The notes: generated from the sequence alone by a model not told the origin. Shown: positions 34,696 to 44,345, counted from the stretch's first letter. The stretch is DNA of 64,000 nt from DTLC01 sp964555645 (GCA_964555645.1 CAZKTA010000008.1:62001-126000); one strand, 5' to 3'. Numbers and translations are program-made.

Positions 34696-36221
34696 TCAGC
34701 GCATCATGAGCAGTGATGAAAGTGGGATAGGTACGAGTCTCGGGTCTGGGACTGACACCGTATCTTCCAATGTTACAAGCACACCAAACGGTGCATTATA
34801 AACGGTTTTCTCAAGAAAAGCACGTAGACCGAGTGTATTCCGGTGCGTGTCAATGTGCCTGCGGTATTTCACATCTATCGGGATACGATATTCCCCAACT
34901 ATGATAACGAAATCCACCTCAGGTTCGGCAGCGCGTTCGGGGAACCAAGCTAAGTCAAGGCCGGGAATATTTCCCAGGTAATAGCCAACAATGCTTTCGG
35001 CTAGATGCCCCGCCAGGTCCGATAAGTGCCAGAGCCGTGCTGGTCCGTCTGGTGTAAGTTCGACTTCCGCTTGGAGCCAACTTGCGCGCAGTGAGTGGTC
35101 GCAAAGGCAAATTTTGGGCTGTCCCTTTCGCTTTTTAAGGCGCAATTCCAATGGGTTTACCATTCTGATCAGTAACGTGTCGTTAAGAAACTGCAGGTAC
35201 GCGAGTACCTTCTGCCAGCTCATGTTTGCCGTTAGTGCTGAGCGTAACTCGTTCATGAAGATGGACTGGCCCGGTGCTTGACCCGCATACCGACAACACA
35301 GCCGAAAGACCTCTTCCAATAGGAGCGGATCGCGTTTTCGGCCACGTTCTGCGACTCTGAGGTCTTGCCGAATGACCAGCCTAATCACCGTTTCGTTGAG
35401 CTGATCTGCCAATTGATGCCACGGCCGGTCAATTCGGACATGGGAGATCGGATAGCCACCGCGCTTGGCAAATGCTTCAAAAGCTGCATCTCGAATTGTG
35501 GCATTCTGCTTCCCCGCATGGCGCACCTCTTCCCAAAAAAGGCGGTCTTTTAGCTTTTCCAATCCGTTCTCGGGCAGAAGCCTCGGCATTTCACCAAAGC
35601 CCCCAAGTGCAGCGATCTCCCGCAATAATAGTGTTCCTAGCTCCAAGGTTGATACGCGCCCGGCCAAGCTGTCCCTACCACGCTCAATTCGCAGCGCTGA
35701 ACTGCCCGTAAGCAAAACACGGACAGCGTGGTGATCCACAAGGCTTTTAACCTGTGGTGCCCAGTCCGAAAGGTTCTGGACTTCATCAAAGAAAAGAAAT
35801 ACCGGTTCATTTCGATGCGCGTACTCATTGAACGAGCCACGCAGCACTTCGGCTTCGAACCAGTGCGACAAGCTCAAGATAGGATCTTGTAACCCTCTTA
35901 ACGATGGAATTTCATCAAACTGCACGCGGAAGATTCGGCTCGGGCTAATATTTTCCTCCGTTAACAGGTATTGGATTATTTGTTTCTGTAATGTGGTTTT
36001 TCCAACTTGGCGTGGCCCGCGCAGCACTGTAACTGGGCCAGACCAGTCTTAAGCCGCTGCAACGTCGAATCGAATAACCAACGCCGAAAAGACGGCAATG
36101 GATGCATCGGTTTGTTGTGCCACCAAGGGTTTGTTCGATGTAAGAATAGTTCTAATTCTCCAGGCAGTTGGATATGAAACAGTGATTCCTGTGGAGTTTT
36201 TCCGCGCATATTCTGCGACAC
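34696..36221 (-). pseudogene. AAA/DUF4143 ATPase split by one frameshift
   Basis: The main frame (443 codons, ending at 34696) begins LRGPRQVGKTTLQKQII, a Walker A motif, and has VFLFFDEVQNLSDW (Walker B), LLTGSSALRIERG and a C-terminal DUF4143-type nuclease-like half (VDFVIIVGEYRIPIDVKYR). The missing N-terminus is present upstream in another frame (36221 to about 36035): NPWWHNKPMHPLPSFRRWLF and LQRLKTGLA, the usual start of this family, ending just where the second frame reads APVTVLRGPRQ. One missing C in the GCCC run at 36035-36039 explains the shift. It could be a sequencing error or true inactivation. Such ATPases are often mobile or toxin-linked. Confidence 0.8.
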
Positions 36222-36421
36222 CCTAAGCTGTTATTCGGTCTTTCATTCAACCTAGCACCGCCTGAGATAAAAGCGATCGGGCTCGGTTTCAGCAGCTACG
36301 TCACGATGCAAAAGCTCTTGTTCCCGGTGGCAGCGCGAGCAGCCATCCGAAATTTTTTCCAGGGATTGACCCACAACAGCGATGCTAGAAACTGAACCCA
36401 AAAGTCCGCGTACACAAGCTG

Positions 36422-37213
36422 TTATCTTGTGCTTTTGTACGTGACCTTCCACAACACAAGGCCGTGTGCGGGAGCGTTCATGCCTGCCAAGCGCCGGTCT
36501 TTGGAGGCAAGCATGCGCTTAACCTGCTCAGGGGTGAACTTGCCCAGACCAACTTGCACAATTGTGCCTACAATACCTCGACACATCTTGTACAAGAACC
36601 CGTTGGCTTCGAGTATGAAAGTCAGGAGCGGACCACTTTTTTTGAACTCGCACCGTGTGACTGTGCGTATGGTATTCTCTTTTGGGTACCCGGGATTAGC
36701 AGCAAACGCCCTGAAATCGTGTCGGCCGATAAACTGTCGCGCCGCAGCACGCATTGCGGCAAAGTCGAGTGAGCGCGGTACATGCCAAGCCGTATGCCGC
36801 AATAATGGGTTCATTACGGGGTGGTTCCACACAAGGTACCGGTACTGTTTCGACACGGCGTCGAACCGCGCGTGGAACCCCGGGGCTACACGCTGCGCTT
36901 TAACCACGCGGATGTCGTCCGGTAGCCACGCATTGATTGCCAGTGGCAGATGCCGGATCGGCATGCGGCGTTTTTTGAACTCGGCAACTGGCACATCGAA
37001 ATGCGCCACCATACCAAGCGCGTGCACACCGGAATCTGTACGGCTTGCACTATGCAGTTTTGGTTTGCTGGGGAAGAGTTTTGCTAATGCAGCCTCAATT
37101 TTTTGTTGTATACCGACACCGGTTTTCTGCTGTTGCCACCCCTGATAAGCGGTACCATCGTAGGCGATTGTCAGCCTAAATTTGATGGTTGGGCCGGTTG
37201 TCTCGGGGTTCAT
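36422..37213 (-). CDS. truA: tRNA pseudouridine synthase A
   Basis: TruA converts uridines 38-40 in the anticodon stem-loop to pseudouridine. The 263-residue product shows AYDGTAYQGWQQQ, the catalytic-aspartate motif SRTDSGVHALGMVAHFD, RFDAVSKQYRYLVWN, and FLYKMCRGIVGTIVQVG. Length and order are normal. ruvX is 48 bases upstream on the same strand, and the two probably share a transcript. Confidence 0.97.
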   Translation of the reverse strand: MNPETTGPTIKFRLTIAYDGTAYQGWQQQKTGVGIQQKIEAALAKLFPSKPKLHSASRTDSGVHALGMVAHFDVPVAEFKKRRMPIRHLPLAINAWLPDDIRVVKAQRVAPGFHARFDAVSKQYRYLVWNHPVMNPLLRHTAWHVPRSLDFAAMRAAARQFIGRHDFRAFAANPGYPKENTIRTVTRCEFKKSGPLLTFILEANGFLYKMCRGIVGTIVQVGLGKFTPEQVKRMLASKDRRLAGMNAPAHGLVLWKVTYKSTR

Positions 37214-37261
37214 TTTTCTTCAAGTCGTTGAATCGTGGAATTTCTGGGCCGTCTCGACGGC

Positions 37262-37675
37262 TCAGCGGCTCAACGAATCCAGATAACTTTGCAGGAGTAC
37301 TGCTGCAGCCATCTTGTCGGTTGCGAGCTTGCGTTTGGCGCGGCGCACACCAGCCTGTAGCAACAAGCGCTGAGCCTGCGCGGTCGTTAGCCGTTCGTCC
37401 AAGGTTTTGATCGGCACGCTTAAGCTTTGGCGTAGCGCGGCTACAAATGCCTCGACTCGTTGTGTTGCCGGGCCGTATGAACCGTCCATGTTCCGCGGCA
37501 TACCGACAAGTATCAACTCGACCGCTTTTTCTTGGACCAACTGCTTAAGCCGGCCTAGAAATGCATCGAACGGCTCAGCAGGAATAAACTCGAGCGGCTG
37601 CGCGATCAGCTTCAGTTCATCGCTGATAGCGACGCCGATGCGTTTTGTGCCGTGATCAAGAGCCAGGATCCGCAT
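37262..37675 (-). CDS. ruvX: Pre-16S rRNA nuclease / Holliday-junction-resolvase-like (YqgF)
   Basis: The 137-residue product is a RNase H-fold YqgF protein: ILALDHGTKRIGVAISDELKL with the first catalytic Asp, ILVGMPRNMDGSYGP, and LDERLTTAQAQRLLLQAG followed by KMAAAVLLQSYLD with the last acidic residue. The family trims the 5' end of 16S rRNA precursor and was once described as a Holliday junction resolvase. truA follows 48 bases downstream. Confidence 0.95.
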   Translation of the reverse strand: MRILALDHGTKRIGVAISDELKLIAQPLEFIPAEPFDAFLGRLKQLVQEKAVELILVGMPRNMDGSYGPATQRVEAFVAALRQSLSVPIKTLDERLTTAQAQRLLLQAGVRRAKRKLATDKMAAAVLLQSYLDSLSR

Positions 37676-38027
37676 GTGTATCCCTGCAATAGTGGAACGT
37701 AAACTCCGTCAACTTGCAACCACTGAGTTATTGGTTCCGCACAAGATGGAAGAGCCAGTGCCCCAAGTTTTTCTCCTTGTTGTTTGGCCGTTTTGTTCCC
37801 ACTCAAGCGGCGCCGCTGTAACTGGCAAAAGTTTGAGGTGCAATGACCAACCACGGCACGCTTTACTTGCTTTTTGGGTTTAGCTGTGCGAAAAGAACCG
37901 GCGTGGGGCCGGTACTCAACGCGGCAAGCCGAGCTGTTTGAGGCAGCTTGGCCAGTCGGCGCTAGACGGCTTATATAAGCCTAAATCCGGCAACTAAGCG
38001 GCGGTAGAACCGGCGCGTTAAACAGTT
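37676..38027. other. Intergenic region between ruvX and the hox operon
   Basis: This 352-base stretch between divergent genes should hold the hox promoter. No small gene is evident. The last 60 bases contain an AT-centred palindrome (37968-37981). Confidence 0.55.
37968..37981 (+). promoter_or_regulatory. Perfect 14-base palindrome upstream of hoxE
   Basis: GGCTTATATAAGCC is perfectly self-complementary and its centre TATATA is unusually AT-rich for this neighbourhood. It ends 46 bases before the hoxE start. It could be a -10-region operator or a repressor site for the hydrogenase operon; binding is inference. Confidence 0.45.
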
Positions 38028-38561
38028 ATGATAACTGCGAGTGGAAGAACCAAACAGCGCAGCCTCGGGCCGTCGCCCGAGAAGATCAACGCAGATAAGC
38101 GTTTCAAGATACTTGAAACGCACATGAAACGGTTTCAGTTCAAACAAGACGCACTGATCGAGGTGCTGCACAAGGCACAGGAGTTGTTTGGGTACCTCGA
38201 TGACGAGTTACTTTTTTACATCGCGCAAAGTCTTAAGTTACCGCCTGGCCGTGTGTACGGTGTAACGACTTTCTACCACTTTTTCACGCTTAGGCCCAAA
38301 GGCGTGCATATTTGCGTGGTTTGCATGGGCACGGCCTGCTATGTCAAGGGCGCCGGCACGATCCTCAGCGCGCTGGAAGACACTCTCAAAATCAAAAGCG
38401 GTGAGACGACGTCAGATGGGCAGGTCTCACTTCTTACTGCCCGATGCATAGGCGCATGCGGTATTGCGCCTGCAGTCGTGTACGACGGTGTTGTTGCGCC
38501 GCGGCAAACCCCTGAAGACGCCATTAAACGTGTGAAAGGATGGGTTAAACATGGTGCTTGA
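38028..38561 (+). CDS. hoxE: Bidirectional hydrogenase diaphorase subunit HoxE
   Basis: HoxE is the NuoE-like thioredoxin-fold subunit carrying one [2Fe-2S] cluster in NAD-linked hydrogenase. The 177-residue product has KRFQFKQDALIEVLHKAQE, LPPGRVYGVTTFYHFF, and four cluster cysteines in CMGTACYVKG and ARCIGACGIAP. An in-frame ATG at 38124 is a later alternative start, giving a shorter N-terminus. It overlaps hoxF by 11 bases and starts a run of five same-strand genes. Confidence 0.9.
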   Translation: MITASGRTKQRSLGPSPEKINADKRFKILETHMKRFQFKQDALIEVLHKAQELFGYLDDELLFYIAQSLKLPPGRVYGVTTFYHFFTLRPKGVHICVVCMGTACYVKGAGTILSALEDTLKIKSGETTSDGQVSLLTARCIGACGIAPAVVYDGVVAPRQTPEDAIKRVKGWVKHGA

Positions 38562-40188
38562 AGACTTGATTAAGATTAAGGAACAGGAACTAGCAAAGCG
38601 CAAGAAGTTCACTTTCCGCGTGTGCCTGGCAGCCGGCTGTGTGTCATCAAACTCCGAGGCTGTTAAGGCCGCACTCGAAGAGGCTGTAAAAGCCGCTGGA
38701 CGCGAGAACGATGTTGAAGTGCGTAGGGTGGGCTGCCTAAAACTTTGCTGTGGCGGGCCGCTTGTTGCCGTTGACCCGTTAAACGTTGTTTACCAAAAAG
38801 TCATCCCAGCAGATGCACCTGTGCTTGTCGCAGCCCTGGACGGCACCGAAGCGCAAGTTGCGAAAGTTGACCTTGCACACCCGTATTTTGCCAAGCAACA
38901 GAACATTGTTTTGGAAAACAGTGGGATTGTTGACCCGGAAAGCATTGAATCGTACATCGCGCTGGACGGGTACCGTGCATTACGTGACGTGTTGCGGGAA
39001 ATGTCACCTGCGGATGTGATCGCAGCAGTCACGAAAAGCGGGTTGCGCGGTCGAGGTGGGGCAGGCTATCCGACCGGTCTGAAATGGGCGACAGTTGCAA
39101 AAACAAAAAGCGCGCGCAAGTTCGTCATTTGCAACGCAGACGAAGGCGACCCTGGTGCGTTTATGGACCGTAGCGTGCTGGAGAGTGACCCGCACCGTGT
39201 AATCGAGGGTATGATTATTGCCGCATATGCAGTTGGAGCTGAGCAAGGTTACATCTACGTAAGAGCAGAGTATCCACTTGCAATCAAGCGACTACAGATT
39301 GCGATCCGTCAGGCCAGGCAATTTGGGCTGCTTGGCAGTGGCATTTTCGAGTCGCCGTTCTCGTTCAACATCGAGATTCGAATTGGTGCAGGTGCCTTCG
39401 TTTGCGGCGAGGAAACGGCGTTGATCGCCTCGATTGAAGGCCGGCGCGGTATGCCGCGGCCACGACCACCATATCCTGCCGAGTACGGATTATTTGGCCA
39501 GCCGACCTTGATAAACAATGTCGAGACGTTTGCCAATGTTCCACCAATAATCCGGAACGGACCAGAATGGTTCGCCAAGATCGGCACTGAGAAAAGTAAG
39601 GGCACAAAGGTTTTTGCTTTGGCAGGCCAGATCAAACATACCGGCCTGATCGAGGTGCCGATGGGAATTACATTGCGCGAGATCGTTGAGGAAATGGGCG
39701 GGGGCGCACCTGATGGCAAACGCGTCAAGGCAGTTCAAACCGGTGGCCCATCAGGCGGTTGCGTACCTGCATCTGAGCTTGACACACCTGTTGACTACGA
39801 ATCATTGGCGCGCCTTGGTTCGATCATGGGTTCTGGCGGCATGATTGTGATGGACGAGACCACGCGAATGGTTGATGTGGCGAGGTTTTTCGTCGAGTTT
39901 TGTATGGACGAATCCTGCGGCAAATGCGCTCCGTGCCGTGTTGGTACGGTTCAGATGCACAATCTGCTTACGAAAATCCGCTCTGGCAATGCCACCGCCG
40001 ACGACCTGCGCACACTTGAAGACCTGTGTGAGGTAGTCAAAAACACGAGCTTATGTGGGCTTGGGCAGACCGCCCCCAACCCAGTGCTTAGTACGCTGCG
40101 GTTTTTCCGCAGTGAATACACTGCGTTGTTGAAATCGGAAGCAACACAACAATCCGGTAACGCTCAACACGCAGCGCAAGAAGCGTAA
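38551..40188 (+). CDS. hoxF: Bidirectional hydrogenase diaphorase subunit HoxF
   Basis: The 545-residue HoxF binds NAD, FMN and iron-sulfur clusters, passing electrons between NAD(H) and the hydrogenase module. An N-terminal [2Fe-2S] thioredoxin-like domain (FRVCLAAGCVS, VGCLKLCCGGP) precedes the NuoF body: GLRGRGGAGYPTGLKW for NADH binding, FVICNADEGDPGAFMDR for FMN, and CMDESCGKCAPCRVG for the [4Fe-4S] cluster. AAAGGATG upstream of the ATG gives a ribosome site within hoxE. hoxU follows after 40 bases. Confidence 0.95.
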   Translation: MVLEDLIKIKEQELAKRKKFTFRVCLAAGCVSSNSEAVKAALEEAVKAAGRENDVEVRRVGCLKLCCGGPLVAVDPLNVVYQKVIPADAPVLVAALDGTEAQVAKVDLAHPYFAKQQNIVLENSGIVDPESIESYIALDGYRALRDVLREMSPADVIAAVTKSGLRGRGGAGYPTGLKWATVAKTKSARKFVICNADEGDPGAFMDRSVLESDPHRVIEGMIIAAYAVGAEQGYIYVRAEYPLAIKRLQIAIRQARQFGLLGSGIFESPFSFNIEIRIGAGAFVCGEETALIASIEGRRGMPRPRPPYPAEYGLFGQPTLINNVETFANVPPIIRNGPEWFAKIGTEKSKGTKVFALAGQIKHTGLIEVPMGITLREIVEEMGGGAPDGKRVKAVQTGGPSGGCVPASELDTPVDYESLARLGSIMGSGGMIVMDETTRMVDVARFFVEFCMDESCGKCAPCRVGTVQMHNLLTKIRSGNATADDLRTLEDLCEVVKNTSLCGLGQTAPNPVLSTLRFFRSEYTALLKSEATQQSGNAQHAAQEA

Positions 40189-40228
40189 ACCACACAGGCT
40201 CCTTGCCAATAACCAATGACGCAAGACC

Positions 40229-40945
40229 ATGGCAGCAAAAACGCTAACAATTGACGGCCAGTTAATCAGCGCTGAAGAAGACCAGACAATCCTGGGTGCG
40301 GCGCGCGACGCTGGCATTGAGATACCGACACTGTGTCATCTGGAGGGTTTGCCTGACGTCGGCGCGTGCAGGTTGTGCCTGGTTGAAGTGGTTGGCTGGC
40401 CGCGTCTTGTACCGGCGTGTGTGACCAAGGTTGCTGAGGGAATGCAGGTGCACACAGACACAGAACGCCTCCGGAGATATCGCCGAACGATCTTGGAGTT
40501 GATATTCGCCGAGCGCAACCACGTGTGCTCGGTATGCGTTTCAAACGGGAATTGCGAACTCCAAAAGCTGGCAATGAAGCTTGGGATGGACCATGTGCGG
40601 TTCGAGTATCGGCATCCACACCTTGGCATGGACGTTTCGCACAGGTTGTTCGGCATGGACCACAACCGCTGCATACTGTGCACACGTTGTGTGCGCGTGT
40701 GTTGGTACGTGGAAGCAGCAGGCACAAAAAATGTCGCCGGGCGCGGTGTCAATTCAAAAATAATAACTGACCTCAACCAACCGTGGGCCGACGCCGAGAC
40801 ATGCACCAATTGCGGCAAATGCGTGCAGGCATGCCCGACCGGTGCGTTGTTTTACAAAGGCGCAACTGTGGCCGAGATGGAGCGCGACAGGTCAAAGCTG
40901 GAGTTTATCGTGACAGCCAGGGAGAAAAAACAATGGAACGTCTGA
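40229..40945 (+). CDS. hoxU: Bidirectional hydrogenase subunit HoxU
   Basis: HoxU is the short NuoG-like electron-transfer subunit. Its 238 residues carry an N-terminal ferredoxin-type [2Fe-2S] domain (IPTLCHLEGLPDVGACRLCLVEV), a histidine-containing [4Fe-4S] region (HVCSVCVSNGNC), and two C-terminal ferredoxin-like sets CILCTRCVRVC and CTNCGKCVQACP. The absence of a molybdopterin-type C-terminal body separates it from true NuoG. It overlaps hoxY by 13 bases, supporting coupled translation. Confidence 0.95.
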   Translation: MAAKTLTIDGQLISAEEDQTILGAARDAGIEIPTLCHLEGLPDVGACRLCLVEVVGWPRLVPACVTKVAEGMQVHTDTERLRRYRRTILELIFAERNHVCSVCVSNGNCELQKLAMKLGMDHVRFEYRHPHLGMDVSHRLFGMDHNRCILCTRCVRVCWYVEAAGTKNVAGRGVNSKIITDLNQPWADAETCTNCGKCVQACPTGALFYKGATVAEMERDRSKLEFIVTAREKKQWNV

Positions 40946-41475
40946 AGCTTGCAACTGTTTGGCTAGGGGGCTGCTCGGGCTGCCACATGTCGTTTCTTGA
41001 CATGGACGAATGGCTGGTCGAGCTGCATCAAAAGGCCAATGTAGTTTACGGTCCTTTTGTTGACACAAAGGAATACCCGCAAAATGTTGACCTTGTCCTG
41101 ATCGAAGGCGCAGTGTGTAACGCTGACCATGTTGAGTTGCTCCACAAGATCCGACTGCGAACCAGGACCGTGGTGGCATTCGGTGACTGTGCGGTTACAG
41201 GTAACGTGCCTGCTATGCGCAATTCGCTGGGCGGCGCACAACATGTTTTGCACTGTGCATACATTGAGTTGGCGGATGCAAACCCGCAAGTCCCAAACGC
41301 ACCTGGTGTGGTGCCACCGTTGCTCGAGCGTGTGATACCTGTGCATGCAGTGATACCAGTCGAGCATTTCTTGCCGGGGTGTCCACCCGACGCAAACAGA
41401 ATCAAAGCGGTGCTTCTTGCACTAATGGAAGGGCAACCGGTTCAGCTTTCGGCTGAACAAATCAAATTCGGTTAA
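40933..41475 (+). CDS. hoxY: [NiFe]-hydrogenase small subunit HoxY
   Basis: HoxY holds the proximal [4Fe-4S] cluster next to the active site. The 180-residue product starts at ATG 40933, preceded by GGAGA, and has the small-subunit cysteines in LGGCSGCHMSF, EGAVCN, GDCAVTG and LPGCPPD. Lacking a twin-arginine signal and medial/distal cluster domains, it is of the short cytoplasmic type. The frame continues upstream in hoxU but without sense. hoxH follows after 59 bases. Confidence 0.95.
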   Translation: MERLKLATVWLGGCSGCHMSFLDMDEWLVELHQKANVVYGPFVDTKEYPQNVDLVLIEGAVCNADHVELLHKIRLRTRTVVAFGDCAVTGNVPAMRNSLGGAQHVLHCAYIELADANPQVPNAPGVVPPLLERVIPVHAVIPVEHFLPGCPPDANRIKAVLLALMEGQPVQLSAEQIKFG

Positions 41476-41534
41476 CCCGAGATCGAATTGTGCAATCAGT
41501 TCAATTTCGAAGCTAGGCCAAAGCGCTTAACAGA

Positions 41535-42965
41535 ATGTCACAACACATCAAAATAGACCCGGTCACACGGATCGAAGGCCACGCCAAAATTACCATTCAA
41601 CTAGATGAAAACGGTGACGTGGCCGATGCAAGGTTTCATGTCGTCGAGTTTCGTGGTTTCGAGAAATTTTGCGAGGGCCGTCCGCTGCCTGAAATGCCCG
41701 GCATTACCGCGCGCACGTGTGGTATCTGCCCGGTGAGCCATATTCTGGCATCTGCAAAGGCCGGCGACGCGATTCTTGCGGTGAAAATTCCGCCTGCGGC
41801 AGAAAAACTGCGCAGACTGATGAACCTTGGCCAGATCATTCAGTCGCACGCATTGAGCTTTTTCCACCTCAGCGCGCCTGATTTCCTGCTCGGCTGGGAA
41901 ACGCCTGTCGAATCACGCAATGTGTTCGGTCTAATAGCGGCCAAGCCTGAGCTTGCAATGAACGGCATCCGGCTCAGGCAGTTTGGCCAGCGAATAATTG
42001 AGTTGTTGGGGGGCAGAAAAATTCACCCCGCATGGGCTGTGCCGGGTGGTGTACGCGCACCGCTTACGCCAGCCGGACGTGATCAAATCAAAGGTGCGAT
42101 ACCTCAGATGCTCGAAATTGTGCAAGGTGCAATCGAGGTGTTCAGACAAGTCCTCAAAAAACACCAACGCGAAGTGCAGATATTTGGCAATTTCCCGTCG
42201 CTGTTCATGGGATTGGTTGGACCAGAAGGCGAATGGGAACATTACGATGGTAGGCTGAGGTTCGTTGACAGTGGCGGCAACGTGATAGCTGACCATATTG
42301 ACCCGGCAAATTATCGCGACGTGATTGGCGAGGCCGTGGAACCTGATTCATACCTTAAATCACCGTATTACAAGCCGCTCGGTTACCCCGACGGCATGTA
42401 CCGCGTCGGTCCACTTGCACGACTTAACGTTTGCGAACGCATAGGCACACCTTTTGCAGATCAGGAACTGCAGCGGTTCCGGTCATATGGCAAAGGCGGC
42501 GCGGTGACTTCGTCGTTCATGTATCATTATGCGCGCCTGATCGAAATTTTGGCAGCTATAGAAAAGCTCGGCACGATAATTGACGATCCGGAGCTGCTAG
42601 ATGATCGGCTGCGCGCAGACGCGGGTATCAACAAGCTTGAAGGCGTGGGTGTCAGTGAAGCGCCGCGTGGCACATTGTTCCACCATTATCAAGTGGACGA
42701 AAACGGCTTGATCAAAAAGGTCAACCTGATCATCGCCACCGGCCAGAACAACCTCGCCATGAACCGCACAATTACACAGATCGCGCGGTACTACATCAGG
42801 GGCGGCTCGATCCCGGAACCGATGCTTAACCGCGTCGAGGCGGGCATTCGGGCATTTGACCCGTGCCTGAGCTGCTCGACACATGCACTGGGCCGGCTGC
42901 CGCTCAAAGTTACACTGCTAGATGCTAATGGCAAAGTCCTCGACGTTGTGCCGCGCGGCTTATAA
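41535..42965 (+). CDS. hoxH: [NiFe]-hydrogenase large subunit HoxH
   Basis: HoxH carries the nickel-iron active site that splits or makes hydrogen. The 476-residue product has the N-terminal nickel motif ARTCGICPVSH and the C-terminal DPCLSCSTH, plus TRIEGHAKI at the start and EFRGFEKFCEGRPLPEMPG. About 26 residues follow the last motif histidine, as expected for the peptide removed by a HoxW-type protease after nickel insertion. Neither that protease nor hyp genes are in the window. With HoxEFUY this fits group 3d NAD-coupled hydrogenases. Confidence 0.96.
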   Translation: MSQHIKIDPVTRIEGHAKITIQLDENGDVADARFHVVEFRGFEKFCEGRPLPEMPGITARTCGICPVSHILASAKAGDAILAVKIPPAAEKLRRLMNLGQIIQSHALSFFHLSAPDFLLGWETPVESRNVFGLIAAKPELAMNGIRLRQFGQRIIELLGGRKIHPAWAVPGGVRAPLTPAGRDQIKGAIPQMLEIVQGAIEVFRQVLKKHQREVQIFGNFPSLFMGLVGPEGEWEHYDGRLRFVDSGGNVIADHIDPANYRDVIGEAVEPDSYLKSPYYKPLGYPDGMYRVGPLARLNVCERIGTPFADQELQRFRSYGKGGAVTSSFMYHYARLIEILAAIEKLGTIIDDPELLDDRLRADAGINKLEGVGVSEAPRGTLFHHYQVDENGLIKKVNLIIATGQNNLAMNRTITQIARYYIRGGSIPEPMLNRVEAGIRAFDPCLSCSTHALGRLPLKVTLLDANGKVLDVVPRGL

Positions 42966-43076
42966 GTGTTGCCCAAGGCAATAGCGGTTGGAGACGTTCC
43001 CACAACCTAACGCGGGAACCGTGCTGTAACATCTCGCATTAAACTGTTTCGATCTGATCGGTTGCCAGACACCTGT

Positions 43077-44189
43077 TCACCCGGATTCTAACTGCCGGAG
43101 CAGGTTGTGCAAAAATACCACATTGTGACACTGCACGTATTTCATCGTGCCGCCTGTGCGCGAAAAACTTTTGCAGAAACGCAAGTAATAAGCCGGGCTT
43201 GTTTTGGGCGGTTCGCCCTTCGACCAGTCCCAACCACCGGCATCCTGGATGTCCACAACATAAATTGTGTGCCCATGCACAATTGGCCGGCCATTTTGCT
43301 GCCGCAGATTGTTCACACAACTGATGGCTTTCTCGAACACCTGGGGTGCCATTACCGCCGAGCCAACTGACAAAACAACACCGCCATCCAACCGGTCTAT
43401 CGAGCTGGCCAATAGTTCGAAATCCACCTGTGCAGTGCGCCCAATAACACCCCCATTGAACATCGGATGACATGATATGATATCGTATCCAATCCCAGGA
43501 TGAACCGTAAGTGGTACATTGTGCCTGAATGCATTTGCGAGGAGTGACGTGCTTTTCCAAGGATGTTCAACCTTAAGCCGGCCGGCGGCTAACCCGTATG
43601 CTTGCATTGCATGCAGTAGCTCCGCTTGTGCAGGTGCACCCACACCCGCAGGTTCAGCACGTAACTTTTCCGTCAGTTCATCCGCAGATGGCAACACGAC
43701 GCCATCTTCTACTATAAACCTGCCCAGGCTACGACCGAATCCGTCACCCCGCACTGCACCAGCCAATAGCGCAACGTGGATATACCGGCCCGTTTCATCC
43801 CACGCGCCGAACGTACCGGTCGGAATATTGTCGCGCACGCTTTCCTCGGTGCGGCCACAAAATGCAAGCTCCCAATCGTGAATTGCGCCCGCGCCGTTTG
43901 TCGCAAGATGCGTGATCCAGCCACCGGCAATCAGTCGGCTAACAACAGTTGAAAGGCCGTTTTTGACAAGGTGCGCGCCGTACATGAGCAAGACAGCCGC
44001 AGTGCACCGGCGAGCGGCCCTGATCTGTTCAGCGCAATCATGGATTGCGTTTAGTGTTTCAACCGGACAACTCGGTGGGTTTGCATCGGGATCAACGAGG
44101 ATTTTTTCCACACTGCTCAGGCTGGCGCGTTCAGACAACGGCCTGACTTTGAGCTTGGTCAAATCAAATCGAATAGCCGGTTCGTTCAT
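43077..44189 (-). CDS. Deoxyhypusine-synthase-like protein of unknown function
   Basis: From ATG 44189 the product has 370 residues and no signal peptide. I recognise a repeated pattern seen in bacterial proteins of deoxyhypusine-synthase-like fold: LMYGAHLVKNGLSTVVSRL, GWITHLATNGAGAIHDWELA, LTVHPGIGYDII, HPMFNGGVIGRTA, and LDGGVVLSVGSAVMAP. The NAD-binding type of site is suggested by the GAGAIHD and VGSAV loops. The lysine-containing active site of true deoxyhypusine synthase is not evident, and bacteria lack hypusinated eIF5A, so the substrate is unknown. A TTG start seven codons upstream is possible. It converges with hoxH and is divergent from the regulator at 44346. Confidence 0.6.
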   Translation of the reverse strand: MNEPAIRFDLTKLKVRPLSERASLSSVEKILVDPDANPPSCPVETLNAIHDCAEQIRAARRCTAAVLLMYGAHLVKNGLSTVVSRLIAGGWITHLATNGAGAIHDWELAFCGRTEESVRDNIPTGTFGAWDETGRYIHVALLAGAVRGDGFGRSLGRFIVEDGVVLPSADELTEKLRAEPAGVGAPAQAELLHAMQAYGLAAGRLKVEHPWKSTSLLANAFRHNVPLTVHPGIGYDIISCHPMFNGGVIGRTAQVDFELLASSIDRLDGGVVLSVGSAVMAPQVFEKAISCVNNLRQQNGRPIVHGHTIYVVDIQDAGGWDWSKGEPPKTSPAYYLRFCKSFSRTGGTMKYVQCHNVVFLHNLLRQLESG

Positions 44190-44345
44190 GGCAAAGCAAA
44201 AGCGTAGCAACAGTGTTGTCCGGGCGTAATTGTGTTGAAGTTCAGTGCCACAGTAAAACCCGTTTTACCGAGCCACACGCGCTGAAAGCCGATTCTGTCG
44301 AAATGGGTTGTCCAGGTTTGTGCATGCGATTAAATTGTTAACGGC

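Noticed and set aside
36252..36452. 66-codon minus-strand frame with CxxCH (CSRCHREQELLH), like a c-type heme site
   Set aside because: It overlaps the end of truA, has no export signal and no other cytochrome feature; one CxxCH by chance is likely.
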